A DNA stretch of 64,000 nucleotides, from the NCBI RefSeq assembly GCF_036227105.1, contig NZ_CP109434.1:9272501-9336500 (forward strand), written 5' to 3'. The position numbers were made by a program, and so were the translations under genes. Source of the DNA: Amycolatopsis sp. NBC_01488 (lineage in GTDB: Bacteria > Actinomycetota > Actinomycetes > Mycobacteriales > Pseudonocardiaceae). The notes beneath the pieces were generated by a model, which saw only the letters and a list, made by a program, of their open reading frames with translations, did no database searches and was not told the DNA's origin. Positions 51,001 to 58,595 of this stretch are shown in pieces (positions within the stretch are counted from its first letter, which is position 1; each line of letters starts with the position of its first letter).

Positions 51001-52623
51001 CATGCAGGTGACGAGCTCTTCGCGGATCGCGTCCAGCGGCGGGTTGGTCACCTGGGCGAAGTTCTGCTTGAAGTAGTCGTAGAGCAGCCGAGATCGCTTC
51101 GACAGGACGGCAGGCGGCGTGTCGGTACCCATCGAGCCGATCGGCTCGGCGCCCTTCTCGGCCATCGGCGCGAGCAGGATCTTCAGCTCTTCTTCGGTGT
51201 AGCCGAAGGAAAGCTGGCGGCGCAGCACCGAGTCGTGGCTCTGCACGACGTGGTCGCGGTCGGGCAGCTCGGCGAGCTTCAGCAGGCCCGCGTGCAGCCA
51301 GCCCTCGTACGGGAGCTTGCCGGCGAGCGCGGACTTGACCTCTTCGTCGTCCACGATCCGGCCGGCTTCGGTGTCCACGAGGAACATCCGGCCGGGCTTG
51401 AGGCGGCCCTTGGCCACGACGTCCTTGGGGGCGACGTCCAGGACGCCGGCCTCGCTGGCGAGCACGACGCGGTCGTCGGCCGTGCGCCACCAGCGCGCGG
51501 GACGCAGGCCGTTGCGGTCCAGGACCGCGCCGACCAGCGTGCCGTCGGTGAAGGTGACGCACGCGGGGCCGTCCCACGGCTCCATGAGACTCGCGTGGAA
51601 CTGGTAGAAAGCGCGGCGCTCGGGCTTCATCGTGGCGTGGTTCTCCCACGCCTCCGGGATCATCATCAACACCGCGTGCGGCAGCGAGCGGCCGCCGAGG
51701 TGCAGCAGCTCGAGGACCTCGTCGAAGGACGCGGAGTCCGACGCGTCCGGCGAGCAGATCGGGAACAGCCGGGACAGGTCGCCGTCGATGAGGTCGGATT
51801 CCAGCAGTGCTTCGCGGGCGCGCATGCGGTTGCGGTTGCCGCGGATGGTGTTGATCTCGCCGTTGTGCGCCACGAACCGGAACGGGTGGGCCAGCGGCCA
51901 CGACGGGAACGTGTTGGTGGAGAAGCGGGAGTGCACCAGCGCGATGGCGCTGTCCAGCCGCTCGTCGCGCAGGTCGGCGAAGAACGCGGGCAGCTGCTCC
52001 GGCGTGACCATGCCCTTGTAGACGATCGTCCGCGAAGACAGCGACGGGAAGTACGTGCCACAGCCGGAGTTCGCGCTTTCGTGCTCGACGCGCTTGCGCA
52101 GGCAGAACGCCAGCCGGTCCAGGTCGATGCCGGCTTTTCCGTCTGCGGCCACGAAAAGCATGCCGAAGTGCGGCATGACCGAGCGGGCGGTCGGGCCGAT
52201 GTCCGCGCGGTCGGCGTCGACCGGCACTTCACGCCAGCCGAGGACTTCCAGTCCTTCTTCGACGGCGATGCGTTCCGCCAGCTCGACGGCCTTGCGGCGC
52301 TGCTCGGCGTCTTCGGGCAGGAACGCAATGCCGGCGGCGTAGGCATTTTGGCCGTGTTCATCGGGTTCAGGAAGCGCAAAGCCGGCTTCGGCGCGCAGCA
52401 GCGTGTCGGGCAGCTGCAGCAGGATGCCGGCGCCGTCGCCGCTGGTGGGTTCGGCGCCGGCGGCGCCGCGGTGGTCGAGGTTGGTCAACGCGGCCAGGCC
52501 GTCGGTGACGATTCCGTGGGAACGGCGCCCGCGGATGTCGGCCACCATGGCCACCCCGCAGGAGTCCTGTTCGGTCTCCGGATCGTAAAGACCCTGCTTG
52601 CCGGGCATGGCGGAGAAGATCAT
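48070..52623 (-). CDS. gltB: Glutamate synthase (NADPH) large subunit
   Basis: A 1517-residue alpha subunit producing two glutamates from glutamine and 2-oxoglutarate. After a 21-residue propeptide, C22 (EQDSCGVAMV) is the N-terminal nucleophile of the class II glutaminase domain. The central and FMN-binding synthase domains follow (GQLPPNKVYPWIARTRHSTPG; LVSSLGVGTVAAGVSKAHAD), with the [3Fe-4S] cysteines in CHLDTCPVGVATQ, then the C-terminal GXGXG beta-helix (GGRIIVRP, GATGGEIFLRGQVG). The ATG has AGGAGGT six bases upstream. The leader of about 200 nt contains a GlnR-like box. Complete. Confidence 0.96.
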   Translation of the reverse strand: MIFSAMPGKQGLYDPETEQDSCGVAMVADIRGRRSHGIVTDGLAALTNLDHRGAAGAEPTSGDGAGILLQLPDTLLRAEAGFALPEPDEHGQNAYAAGIAFLPEDAEQRRKAVELAERIAVEEGLEVLGWREVPVDADRADIGPTARSVMPHFGMLFVAADGKAGIDLDRLAFCLRKRVEHESANSGCGTYFPSLSSRTIVYKGMVTPEQLPAFFADLRDERLDSAIALVHSRFSTNTFPSWPLAHPFRFVAHNGEINTIRGNRNRMRAREALLESDLIDGDLSRLFPICSPDASDSASFDEVLELLHLGGRSLPHAVLMMIPEAWENHATMKPERRAFYQFHASLMEPWDGPACVTFTDGTLVGAVLDRNGLRPARWWRTADDRVVLASEAGVLDVAPKDVVAKGRLKPGRMFLVDTEAGRIVDDEEVKSALAGKLPYEGWLHAGLLKLAELPDRDHVVQSHDSVLRRQLSFGYTEEELKILLAPMAEKGAEPIGSMGTDTPPAVLSKRSRLLYDYFKQNFAQVTNPPLDAIREELVTCMARIMGPERNLLAPGPASCRHLKLPYPVIDNDELAKLIHINDDGDLPGFACSVLSGLYEVDGGAEALASAIERVRREASEAIAAGARTLVLSDRDSDHRMAPIPSLLLVSAVHHHLVRTKERLRVALVVESGDAREVHHIALLLGYGAAAVNPYLAFETIEDMIGQGAVTGIEPARAIRNYVQALVKGVLKIMSKMGISTVGAYTAAQVFESLGLAQDLLDEYFTGTSSKLGGVGLEVLAEEVAVRHRRAYPDNPTERVHRGLDTGGEYAYRREGELHLFTPETVFLLQHASKTGREEVYRKYTDEVHRLYREGGTLRGLFSFRDGVREPIPLDEVEPAEAIFKRFNTGAMSYGSISAEAHETLAIAMNRLGGRSNTGEGGEDPERLYDPERRSAIKQVASGRFGVTSEYLVNADDIQIKMAQGAKPGEGGQLPPNKVYPWIARTRHSTPGVGLISPPPHHDIYSIEDLAQLIHDLKNANEHARIHVKLVSSLGVGTVAAGVSKAHADVVLISGHDGGTGASPMNSLKHAGTPWEIGLAETQQTLLLNGLRDRITVQVDGAMKTGRDVVIAALLGAEEYGFATAPLVVAGCIMMRVCHLDTCPVGVATQSPELRKRYTGQVEHVVNFFKFVAEEVRETLAALGFRTLDEAIGHAELLNTDEAVDHWKASGLDLAPIFEMPTETPYGGAKRRTRGQDHGLEHALDRTLIQLAEAALEDAHHVNIELPVRNVNRTVGTLLGSEITRRYGGDGLPEDTIHVLLTGSAGQSLGAFLPRGITLDMVGDANDYVGKGLSGGRIIVRPDPEASFAAEAQTIAGNTIAYGATGGEIFLRGQVGERFCVRNSGATVVAEGVGDHAFEYMTGGRAVVLGPTGRNLAAGMSGGMAFVLDVDRRKVNQDMVDLLRPTAEDLAWLKKTVQQHHDLTRSAVAASLLGDWPRRSVAFTKVMPRDYQRVLDAAKAARAAGRDVDEAIMEAARG

Positions 52624-52715
52624 GAAGGGACCTCCTTCGTCGTCTGTTCGTGCGGGGCCGGGCTACCGGCCGGGGGAGCGCACGGGACGACGATGGCCCG
52701 CTTGTTAGCGCGACT

Positions 52716-52731
52716 TTAACACCTGGGAAAC
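52716..52731 (-). promoter_or_regulatory. GlnR-type box in front of gltB
   Basis: TTAAC-ACCTGG-GAAAC fits the GlnR a-site/b-site pattern gTnAC-N6-GAAAC except for the first base. It lies 93-108 bp upstream of the gltB ATG. GlnR is the general nitrogen regulator of actinomycetes and gltBD is a known type of target. The gene-free stretch 52624-52936 otherwise holds the two divergent promoters, the KstR-like operator and an unexplained GGAAC-N6-GTTCC palindrome (52791-52806). Confidence 0.45.
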
Positions 52732-52835
52732 ATGCCAGCAGCACTTCAGAGCGCCCCGGACGGCGTCGGACGGTAACGATCTGGCTGCGCGGAACGACGT
52801 AGTTCCTGATGGGTTCCCGGTAGTTCGCACTGCTA

Positions 52836-52862
52836 AGTATACGTCTCGGAAACTCCCGTCAA
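52836..52862 (-). promoter_or_regulatory. Putative gltB promoter
   Basis: TTGACG (52857-52862) and TATACT (52836-52841) on the minus strand, 15-bp spacer, or TACTTA two bases further at 17 bp. It would give a leader of about 205 nt for gltB. Confidence 0.4.
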
Positions 52863-52870
52863 GTCTAACG

Positions 52871-52899
52871 TGACGCGCTCGACGCGGCCCGCCTAATCT
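52871..52899 (+). promoter_or_regulatory. Putative promoter of the SDR gene
   Basis: TGACGC (52871-52876), 17-bp spacer, TAATCT (52894-52899). The start point would fall near 52906, placing the palindrome at 52914 just downstream, a classic repressor position. Confidence 0.5.
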
Positions 52900-52913
52900 G
52901 TGTCGCCGATCAC

Positions 52914-52927
52914 TAGAACGTGTTACA
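52914..52927 (+). promoter_or_regulatory. KstR-type (TetR family) operator
   Basis: TAGAACGTGTTACA fits TnnAACnnGTTnnA, the operator of KstR, which represses sterol catabolism genes in mycobacteria and rhodococci. It ends nine bases before the SDR ATG. Another TetR protein with similar specificity is possible. Confidence 0.5.
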
Positions 52928-52936
52928 TTTCGCCGC

Positions 52937-53725
52937 ATGATCCTCGATCGGTTCAAGCTCACCGACCAGGTCGCGGTGATCACCGGCGCCGGACGCGGGA
53001 TCGGCGCGGCCACCGCCGTGGCCCTCGCCGAAGCGGGCGCCGACGTGGTCATCGCCTCCCGTACTTCCGCCCAGCTCGACGAGGTCGCCGGGCGGGTCTC
53101 GGCCGCGGGCCGCCGCGCCGTCCCCGTGCCGGTCGACCTCTCCTCGCCCGACGCCGCGGCAGCGCTCGCTTCGGTGGCCGTGTCGGAGTTCGGCCGGCTC
53201 GACCTGGTGGTCAACAACGTCGGCGGCACGTACCCGCGGCCCCTGCTGGAGACGACCGCGGAGTTCCTCGAGGAAGCGTTCCGCTTCAACGTCGCGACGG
53301 CCCATGCGCTGACGGTGGCGGCGGCACCTTCGCTGGTGCGGACGGGCGGCTCGGTCGTCAACATCTCGTCGGTGATGGGCCGGCTCTCCGGCCGCGGCTT
53401 CGCGGCGTACGGGACCGCGAAGGCGGCCCTCGCCCACTACACGCGCCTGGCGGCGGCGGACCTGGCGCCGAAGGTGCGCGTGAACGCGATCTCGGTGGGC
53501 TCGGTGGCGACGTCGGCGCTGGAGATCGTCGTCGGCAACCCGGAGCTGAAGGCGAAGATGGAGTCGGCGACCCCGCTGGGCAAGATCGGCGAGGCCGAGG
53601 ACATCGCGGCGACGGTGGTCTTCCTGGCGTCGCGGGCCGGCGGGTACATCACCGGCAAGATCCTCGAGGTCGACGGCGGCCTGCAGGCCCCCAACCTGGA
53701 ACTGGGCCTGCCCGATCTTTCCTGA
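52937..53725 (+). CDS. SDR family oxidoreductase
   Basis: A 262-residue classical short-chain dehydrogenase/reductase. Cofactor motif TGAGRGIGAA (residues 15-24), NNVG strand (NNVGGTYP), catalytic serine in NISSVMGRL and the YGTAK tetrad tyrosine-lysine around residues 157-161 are all present. Asp/Arg specificity residues (ASRTSAQL) suggest NADP. The N-terminus MILDRFKL is that of a conserved actinobacterial group often annotated as 3-oxoacyl-ACP or hydroxysteroid dehydrogenases. A KstR-like operator overlapping the start region hints at sterol or fatty-acid breakdown. Convergent with lgt across a strong terminator. Confidence 0.85.
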   Translation: MILDRFKLTDQVAVITGAGRGIGAATAVALAEAGADVVIASRTSAQLDEVAGRVSAAGRRAVPVPVDLSSPDAAAALASVAVSEFGRLDLVVNNVGGTYPRPLLETTAEFLEEAFRFNVATAHALTVAAAPSLVRTGGSVVNISSVMGRLSGRGFAAYGTAKAALAHYTRLAAADLAPKVRVNAISVGSVATSALEIVVGNPELKAKMESATPLGKIGEAEDIAATVVFLASRAGGYITGKILEVDGGLQAPNLELGLPDLS

Positions 53726-53730
53726 CCTTT

Positions 53731-53764
53731 CGCTACCCGGGACTGTCGGTAGTCCCGGGTAGCG
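53731..53764. terminator. Bidirectional terminator between the SDR gene and lgt
   Basis: Perfect 14-bp stem CGCTACCCGGGACT / AGTCCCGGGTAGCG with a 6-nt loop, 5 bp after the SDR stop and 17 bp from the lgt stop. Confidence 0.85.
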
Positions 53765-53781
53765 TGGAAAACGGGGGCTGC

Positions 53782-54804
53782 TCAGTCCTGGTCGGTCTTC
53801 TTCGGCTCTTCGGCCGGAGCTTCTTCAGCGGGCTTCTCGGCCGAAGCCTCCGCCGCCACCTTCGCGTGCTCGGGCTCCTCCGCCGAAGCCGAAGATTCCT
53901 CGACCGGCGCCTCATCGGGCCCCGGCGCGTCCTTGCTCCGCAGCGTCTCCGGCAGCTCCCGCGGCCCGCGCTTCCCCGCGAGCACGAAGTACACCACCGC
54001 CGCGGCGAACAGCAGGATCGACGTCCAGACGTTCACCCGCAGGCCGAGGATGTGGTTCGCGTTGTCCATCCGCATCGTCTCGATCCAGCCGCGGCCCACC
54101 GTGTACCCGGCGACGTACAGCGCGAACGCGCGCCCGTGCCCAAGCTTGAAGCGCCGGTCCGCCCAGACCACCAGCAGCGCGACCAGCAGGTTCCAGATCA
54201 GCTCGTACAGGAACGTCGGGTGGACCGGGCTCTCCGGCAGCGGGATGTGCCCGGTCGCCACCCCGTTGAGCGTGTTGCCCGGGTCGTCCGGGTTGAAGCG
54301 CTGGTAGACCTCCAGGCCCCACGGCAGGTCCGTGTGCGCGCCGTAGAGCTCCTGGTTGAAGTAGTTGCCGATGCGGCCGATGGCCTGCGCCACGACGATG
54401 CCCGGGGCGAGCGCGTCCGCCATCGCCGGCAGCGGGATGCCCTTGCGGCGGCACGCGATCAGCGCGCCCACCGCGCCGAGGGCGATGGCGCCCCAGATGC
54501 CGAGGCCGCCGTCCCAGATCGCGAACGCGTTCCAGGGGTTCTTGCCCTCGGTGAAGTACAGCTCGGGGTCGGTGATCACGTGGTACAACCGGCCGCCGAC
54601 CAGGCCGAACGGGACGGCGAACACGGCCAGGTCGATGACCGTGCCCTTGGTGCCGCCGCGGGCGGCCCAGCGCCGCTCCCCCCACCAGATCGCCACGATG
54701 ATGCCGGCGATGATGCACAGGGCGTACGCACGGATCGGGATCGGTCCCAGGTGCCAGACCCCCTGGTCGGGGCTCGGGATCGTCGCGAGGTAGGCGGGAA
54801 TCAC
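53782..54804 (-). CDS. lgt: Prolipoprotein diacylglyceryl transferase
   Basis: A 340-residue Lgt with about seven membrane helices, adding diacylglycerol to the lipobox cysteine of lipoproteins. The family signature region GRIGNYFNQELYG, with the key arginine and asparagine, is intact, as are HPTFLYEL and the GRGWIETMRMDN region. The last roughly 60 residues form an Ala/Glu/Pro-rich, acidic tail (with repeated EEPAE-like units) that varies in actinobacterial Lgt proteins. The GTG at 54804 has GGTGG upstream. It follows the M20 peptidase gene by 15 bp and may share its transcript. Confidence 0.93.
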   Translation of the reverse strand: MIPAYLATIPSPDQGVWHLGPIPIRAYALCIIAGIIVAIWWGERRWAARGGTKGTVIDLAVFAVPFGLVGGRLYHVITDPELYFTEGKNPWNAFAIWDGGLGIWGAIALGAVGALIACRRKGIPLPAMADALAPGIVVAQAIGRIGNYFNQELYGAHTDLPWGLEVYQRFNPDDPGNTLNGVATGHIPLPESPVHPTFLYELIWNLLVALLVVWADRRFKLGHGRAFALYVAGYTVGRGWIETMRMDNANHILGLRVNVWTSILLFAAAVVYFVLAGKRGPRELPETLRSKDAPGPDEAPVEESSASAEEPEHAKVAAEASAEKPAEEAPAEEPKKTDQD

Positions 54805-54819
54805 CGGGCCACCGTAGCG

Positions 54820-55989
54820 CTAGCGCGGCTCCGCATCCACAGCGGCCAGGTAGCCCGCCACCAGCGCGTGCGCCACCTGGACCACGGCCTGGTCGCGCGG
54901 CAGGAACCGGTCGTCGTGGAGGCTGGGTACGCCCGCGGTGTCGCCGAGGCCGACGAACAGCATCAGGCCCCGCGTCGCGCCGCCGCAGTAGTGGGCGAAG
55001 TCGTCCGCGCCGAACGAGCGGAACTCGGCGTCGACGGCGAAGCCCGCGTGCCGCAGCCACCGCTGCGCGCCCACCGCCAGCGCCGGGTCGTTGTTCAGCA
55101 CCGGTTCGCACGGGCTGATCTCCAGCTCGGCGGTGCACCCGTGCGCCCGCGCGGTGCCGTGGACGATGTCCGCGAGGGCTTCCAGCGCGCGGTCGCGGTC
55201 CTTCTCCCGCATCAGGCGCAGCGAGCCGAACGCGGTGGCGCTGTTGGGGACGACGTTGGCCGCGGTGCCGGCCTGGATCCGGCCGACCGAGCAGACCGCG
55301 CCGAACACCGGGTCGATCCGCCGCGACGCGAGCTGCTGCAGGCTCACGACCAGCTGCGACAGCGCCAGGATCGGGTCGCGCAGCAGGTGCGGGTAGCCGG
55401 CGTGGCCGCCCTGGCCCTGCAGCGTCACCTCGAACTCGTCGGTCGAGGCGTTCACCGGGCCCGGCACCGCGGCGACGACGCCGTGCTCGATCCGCGGCTG
55501 GACGTGGGCGCCGATCACCGCGTCGACGCCGGCCTCGGCCAGGACGCCGGACTCGAGGACATCGAGCGCGCCGGGCGGCGACGTCTCCTCGCGCGGCTGC
55601 AGCAGCGCGAGGATCGGCCGCGGCACGCCGACGCGGACCGCCGCGCGGCCGACCGCGACCAGCGCGGCGAGGTGGACGTCGTGGCCGCACGCGTGCATCA
55701 GCTCGTTGCCCGACGCCCACGGCACGCCGGTGCCCTCCAGCACCGGCAGCGCGTCGAGCTCCGCCCGCAGCGCCACGACCGGGCCTTCGCCGCCGGGCAG
55801 CGGGATCGCGCGGCCGGTCTTGGCGACGCGGGTGCCGTCGCCGGCGCCGAGTGCCTCGGCCACCAGCCGGGCGGTGTCCTCCTCGTCGCCGGAGCCGCGC
55901 GGGTCGGCGTGCACCGCGTGCCGGAGGTCGATCGCCGCGGGCAGCTCCTCGTCGATCGCCCGCGTCCACCGGTCCCAAAGGTCGTTCAC
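54820..55989 (-). CDS. M20 family amidohydrolase/peptidase
   Basis: A 389-residue M20D-type metallopeptidase, like N-acyl-amino-acid and amide hydrolases. Zinc ligands and catalytic groups are seen in ELDALPV (first Asp region), HACGHDVHLA, LQPREETSPPGA and the final FGADDFAHYCGG. A dimerisation lid domain lies in the middle (GQGGHAGYPHLLRDP). Its GTG overlaps the upstream amidohydrolase gene (GTGA), so it belongs to the operon with the permease. It probably releases an amino acid or acyl group from a compound taken up by that permease; substrate unknown. Confidence 0.82.
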   Translation of the reverse strand: MNDLWDRWTRAIDEELPAAIDLRHAVHADPRGSGDEEDTARLVAEALGAGDGTRVAKTGRAIPLPGGEGPVVALRAELDALPVLEGTGVPWASGNELMHACGHDVHLAALVAVGRAAVRVGVPRPILALLQPREETSPPGALDVLESGVLAEAGVDAVIGAHVQPRIEHGVVAAVPGPVNASTDEFEVTLQGQGGHAGYPHLLRDPILALSQLVVSLQQLASRRIDPVFGAVCSVGRIQAGTAANVVPNSATAFGSLRLMREKDRDRALEALADIVHGTARAHGCTAELEISPCEPVLNNDPALAVGAQRWLRHAGFAVDAEFRSFGADDFAHYCGGATRGLMLFVGLGDTAGVPSLHDDRFLPRDQAVVQVAHALVAGYLAAVDAEPR

Positions 55990-57110
55990 ACGTGCTCCCA
56001 GCGGTAGATCCTCTTCGCGTTCTCGTGTCCCACCAAAGCACACAGCCGGACGGCGTCCACTTCGGACATCGCACCGGCGTCGAGCCCGGTGCGCAGGAAG
56101 TCCGAAAGTCCCTGGCGGAACAGGGCCGTGCCCAGGTGGTACAGCTCGGCGAGGCCGAAGGCGTCGGTGGAGAAGAGGACCTTCCCGAAGGGCGCGATCT
56201 CCAGGAGCTCGGCCAGGATCGCCGGGGCGCGGAAGCCCGCGTTGTGCGTGGCGAGGCCGACGTCGACGAAGACGTGCTCGAAGACCTGCGCGAGGTAGGC
56301 GGCGTTGCGGTGGAACGGGTAGTTGTGCAGCAGCAGGATCGGCACGCCGCGGTCGCGCGTGGCCCGCAGCAGCGCGGTGAGCCGCAGCGGGTCGCAGCGG
56401 TCCAGGTCGACGTCGGAGTCGCCGTACCCGACGTGGAACTGCACCGGCAGGCCGAGGTCGAGCCCGGTGAAGACGAGGAACCGGTGCAGCACCTCGTCGG
56501 CCAGCCGGGTGCCGCCTGCGGCGAGCCACCGCCCGGCGGCGGCTTCGACCTCGGCCGGTGAGGGCCGCTCCCCCGCCAGTTCGAGGCCGACGCGGTAGGC
56601 CGCGATCGACTTGACCCCGACCGCGGTCGCGGCGCGGTTGCCCAGCTCGTCGGTGAACGCCGCGGCGAACCCGGCCGCGGTGGTCCCGCGGATCACCTGC
56701 TCGGCGACCTGTTCCAGCCGGACGACGTCGTGGGCGCGGGCGCCCGCGAGCTGCGCGAACTCGCCGGTCGTGGTCAGCGCGTCCGGCTGGAACCCGCCGT
56801 CCAGCAGGAAGTCCGTGGTGCCGGTGGCGCGCAGGAACCGCCGCGCCACCTCGGCCGCGCCCAGTTCGGCGCGGCGCTCGAGGTAGGCGTCGGGTTCCGC
56901 GTGCATCGGCAGGTCGAGCACGGGGGCGCAGCGGGCGCGCACCGCGAGCCCGATCAGCGAGTCGAACAGGCTCGTGCCCAGCGGCGACGTCGTGTCCGCC
57001 TCGGTCAGCATCGCCTCGAAGTCCGCGCGGGCCACGTCTTCGGTGACGACGCCGTGGCAGTGGTGGTCCACCAGCGGCAGGTCCGCGACGAACGGGAGCA
57101 GTTCGGTCAT
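55986..57110 (-). CDS. FluG-like amidohydrolase
   Basis: A 374-residue TIM-barrel amidohydrolase (amidohydrolase 2 type). The HxH metal motif is VDHHCHGV near the N-terminus; further ligands lie in QFHVGYGDSD, LLLHNYPFHRNAAYL and FSTDAFGLAELYHLG. It resembles the N-terminal half of FluG/NodGS proteins, in which an amidohydrolase domain is fused to a glutamine synthetase domain; here the glutamine synthetase-like enzyme is a separate divergent gene 1.5 kb away. Overlaps the permease stop (ATGA) and the M20 gene (GTGA). Confidence 0.82.
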   Translation of the reverse strand: MTELLPFVADLPLVDHHCHGVVTEDVARADFEAMLTEADTTSPLGTSLFDSLIGLAVRARCAPVLDLPMHAEPDAYLERRAELGAAEVARRFLRATGTTDFLLDGGFQPDALTTTGEFAQLAGARAHDVVRLEQVAEQVIRGTTAAGFAAAFTDELGNRAATAVGVKSIAAYRVGLELAGERPSPAEVEAAAGRWLAAGGTRLADEVLHRFLVFTGLDLGLPVQFHVGYGDSDVDLDRCDPLRLTALLRATRDRGVPILLLHNYPFHRNAAYLAQVFEHVFVDVGLATHNAGFRAPAILAELLEIAPFGKVLFSTDAFGLAELYHLGTALFRQGLSDFLRTGLDAGAMSEVDAVRLCALVGHENAKRIYRWEHV

Positions 57111-58546
57111 GGGCCTCCGTCCACGCTGGTCAACCTCTCCCCCACCCTACGAGCGAACGCCGGCGCGGACAGCACCAAGATCACCGCGAGCACCAGCACG
57201 GCCCCGGCCACCACGGGGAACCACCGCGCCGGGCCCTCGGTCGGGTACGGCACCACGTTGACGTAGACGGTGTACCCGAGCACCGCGAGCGCGCCGATCG
57301 GGAAGACCAGGTGCCACGCCGGCACGCGCATCCGGCGCTTCACGAACAGCAGCAGGATCGCGCCGACGGTCGTGAGCAGGTAGATCACCAGCAGGATCAA
57401 CGTCCCGATCGAGCCCGACCAGGCGAAGGTGTCCGAGGCCGTCGCGCCGAAGAACAGCGCGCAGACCAAGATGACGAGCACCGCCGCACCGGTCACCACG
57501 CTCACCGCGGCGACCGGCGTGCCGCGGCCGGACGTCCGGCCGATGCCGCGGCCGCCGAACGCGTCGCGGCCGAGGGCGTAGAGCAGCCGCGAGCCGCCGA
57601 CGACGCAGGCCAGGCAGCAGCCGAACGCGCTGATCGCCGCGCCGACGCTGATCACGTCGCCGACCCACCCGCCCGCGTACCGGCTGCCGAGGTCGCCGAG
57701 CAGGGACGGCGAATCGTGGAACGCCTTCGCGTCGGTGCCGAACGCCATCATCTCGACGGCCGTGACGACGACGAAGTAGACCCCGCCGAAGATCGCCGTG
57801 CCGAGGATCGCGCGCGGGATGTTGCGCTTCGGGTCGTGGGTCTCCTCGCCGAGCGTCGCGGCGGCTTCGAACCCGGCGAAGGACAGGAAGCCGAAGACCG
57901 CGCCGAGGAACACCCCGGACAGTCCGGAGTCGGGGGTGAAGGTGAAGACGTCGAGGGTGAACCGCGCGCCGCCCGGGGCGCTCCCGGCGAGCAGCCGGAC
58001 CAGGATCACGACCGTGACCAGCAGGATCACCGCGATGGTGGCGCCTTCGACGGCGAGGAGCGTGCTGGTCCCGCGGCGGGCGGGCAGCACGGCCAGCAGC
58101 CAGGCACCGACGAGCGCGACCGCGGTCAGCACGAACGGCCCCCAGGACGGCGGGTTCGGCCAGATGCCCACCTGCGTCAGGAAAGCGGTGCCGAGCGTGC
58201 CCGCGGCCGAGCTCGTGACGACGGCGTAGAACGTGTACGTGCCGAGGAGTCCGATGCCCGAGACCACGCCGGCGCGCGGGCCGAGCGTCGCGCCGACGAA
58301 CGCGTACACCGACCCGGCGTGCTGGTAGTACTGGCACAGCTTGACGAAGCCGTAGGCGACCAGCAGGACGCCGACCGCCGAGAGCAGGAAGGCGAGCGGG
58401 ACGGCGCGGCCGGCGGAGGCCGCGGTCTGCTGGGGGTTGATGTTGGCGGCCATGCTGGGGGCCATCAGCGCGACGGACAGGCCGACGGCCTGCCAGACGG
58501 ACAGGGAGCGGCGCAGGCCTGGACGGGTTTCGACGGTGTCTGACAC
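57107..58546 (-). CDS. APC superfamily amino acid permease
   Basis: A 479-residue amino acid/polyamine/organocation permease with about twelve membrane helices. It starts with LSVWQAVGLSVALMAPSMAANINP, the usual first-helix glycine-rich turn, and has the GFLSFAGFEAAATLGEETHDPKRNIPRAI consensus in the middle. GTG at 58546 has a GGAG-type site. It leads the minus-strand operon with the amidohydrolase and M20 genes and is 49 bp from the divergent glutamine synthetase-like gene, so it likely imports the compound these enzymes process, such as a gamma-glutamyl amine. Confidence 0.86.
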   Translation of the reverse strand: MSDTVETRPGLRRSLSVWQAVGLSVALMAPSMAANINPQQTAASAGRAVPLAFLLSAVGVLLVAYGFVKLCQYYQHAGSVYAFVGATLGPRAGVVSGIGLLGTYTFYAVVTSSAAGTLGTAFLTQVGIWPNPPSWGPFVLTAVALVGAWLLAVLPARRGTSTLLAVEGATIAVILLVTVVILVRLLAGSAPGGARFTLDVFTFTPDSGLSGVFLGAVFGFLSFAGFEAAATLGEETHDPKRNIPRAILGTAIFGGVYFVVVTAVEMMAFGTDAKAFHDSPSLLGDLGSRYAGGWVGDVISVGAAISAFGCCLACVVGGSRLLYALGRDAFGGRGIGRTSGRGTPVAAVSVVTGAAVLVILVCALFFGATASDTFAWSGSIGTLILLVIYLLTTVGAILLLFVKRRMRVPAWHLVFPIGALAVLGYTVYVNVVPYPTEGPARWFPVVAGAVLVLAVILVLSAPAFARRVGERLTSVDGGP

Positions 58547-58595
58547 GATCTCCACCTCTTTCTCGAAGTACACAGTGAACATCGACGGGGGCAGG

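Noticed and set aside
52791..52806. Palindrome GGAAC-N6-GTTCC between gltB and the SDR gene
   Set aside because: Placed far from both predicted promoters and not matching a regulator I know; kept only as a note.
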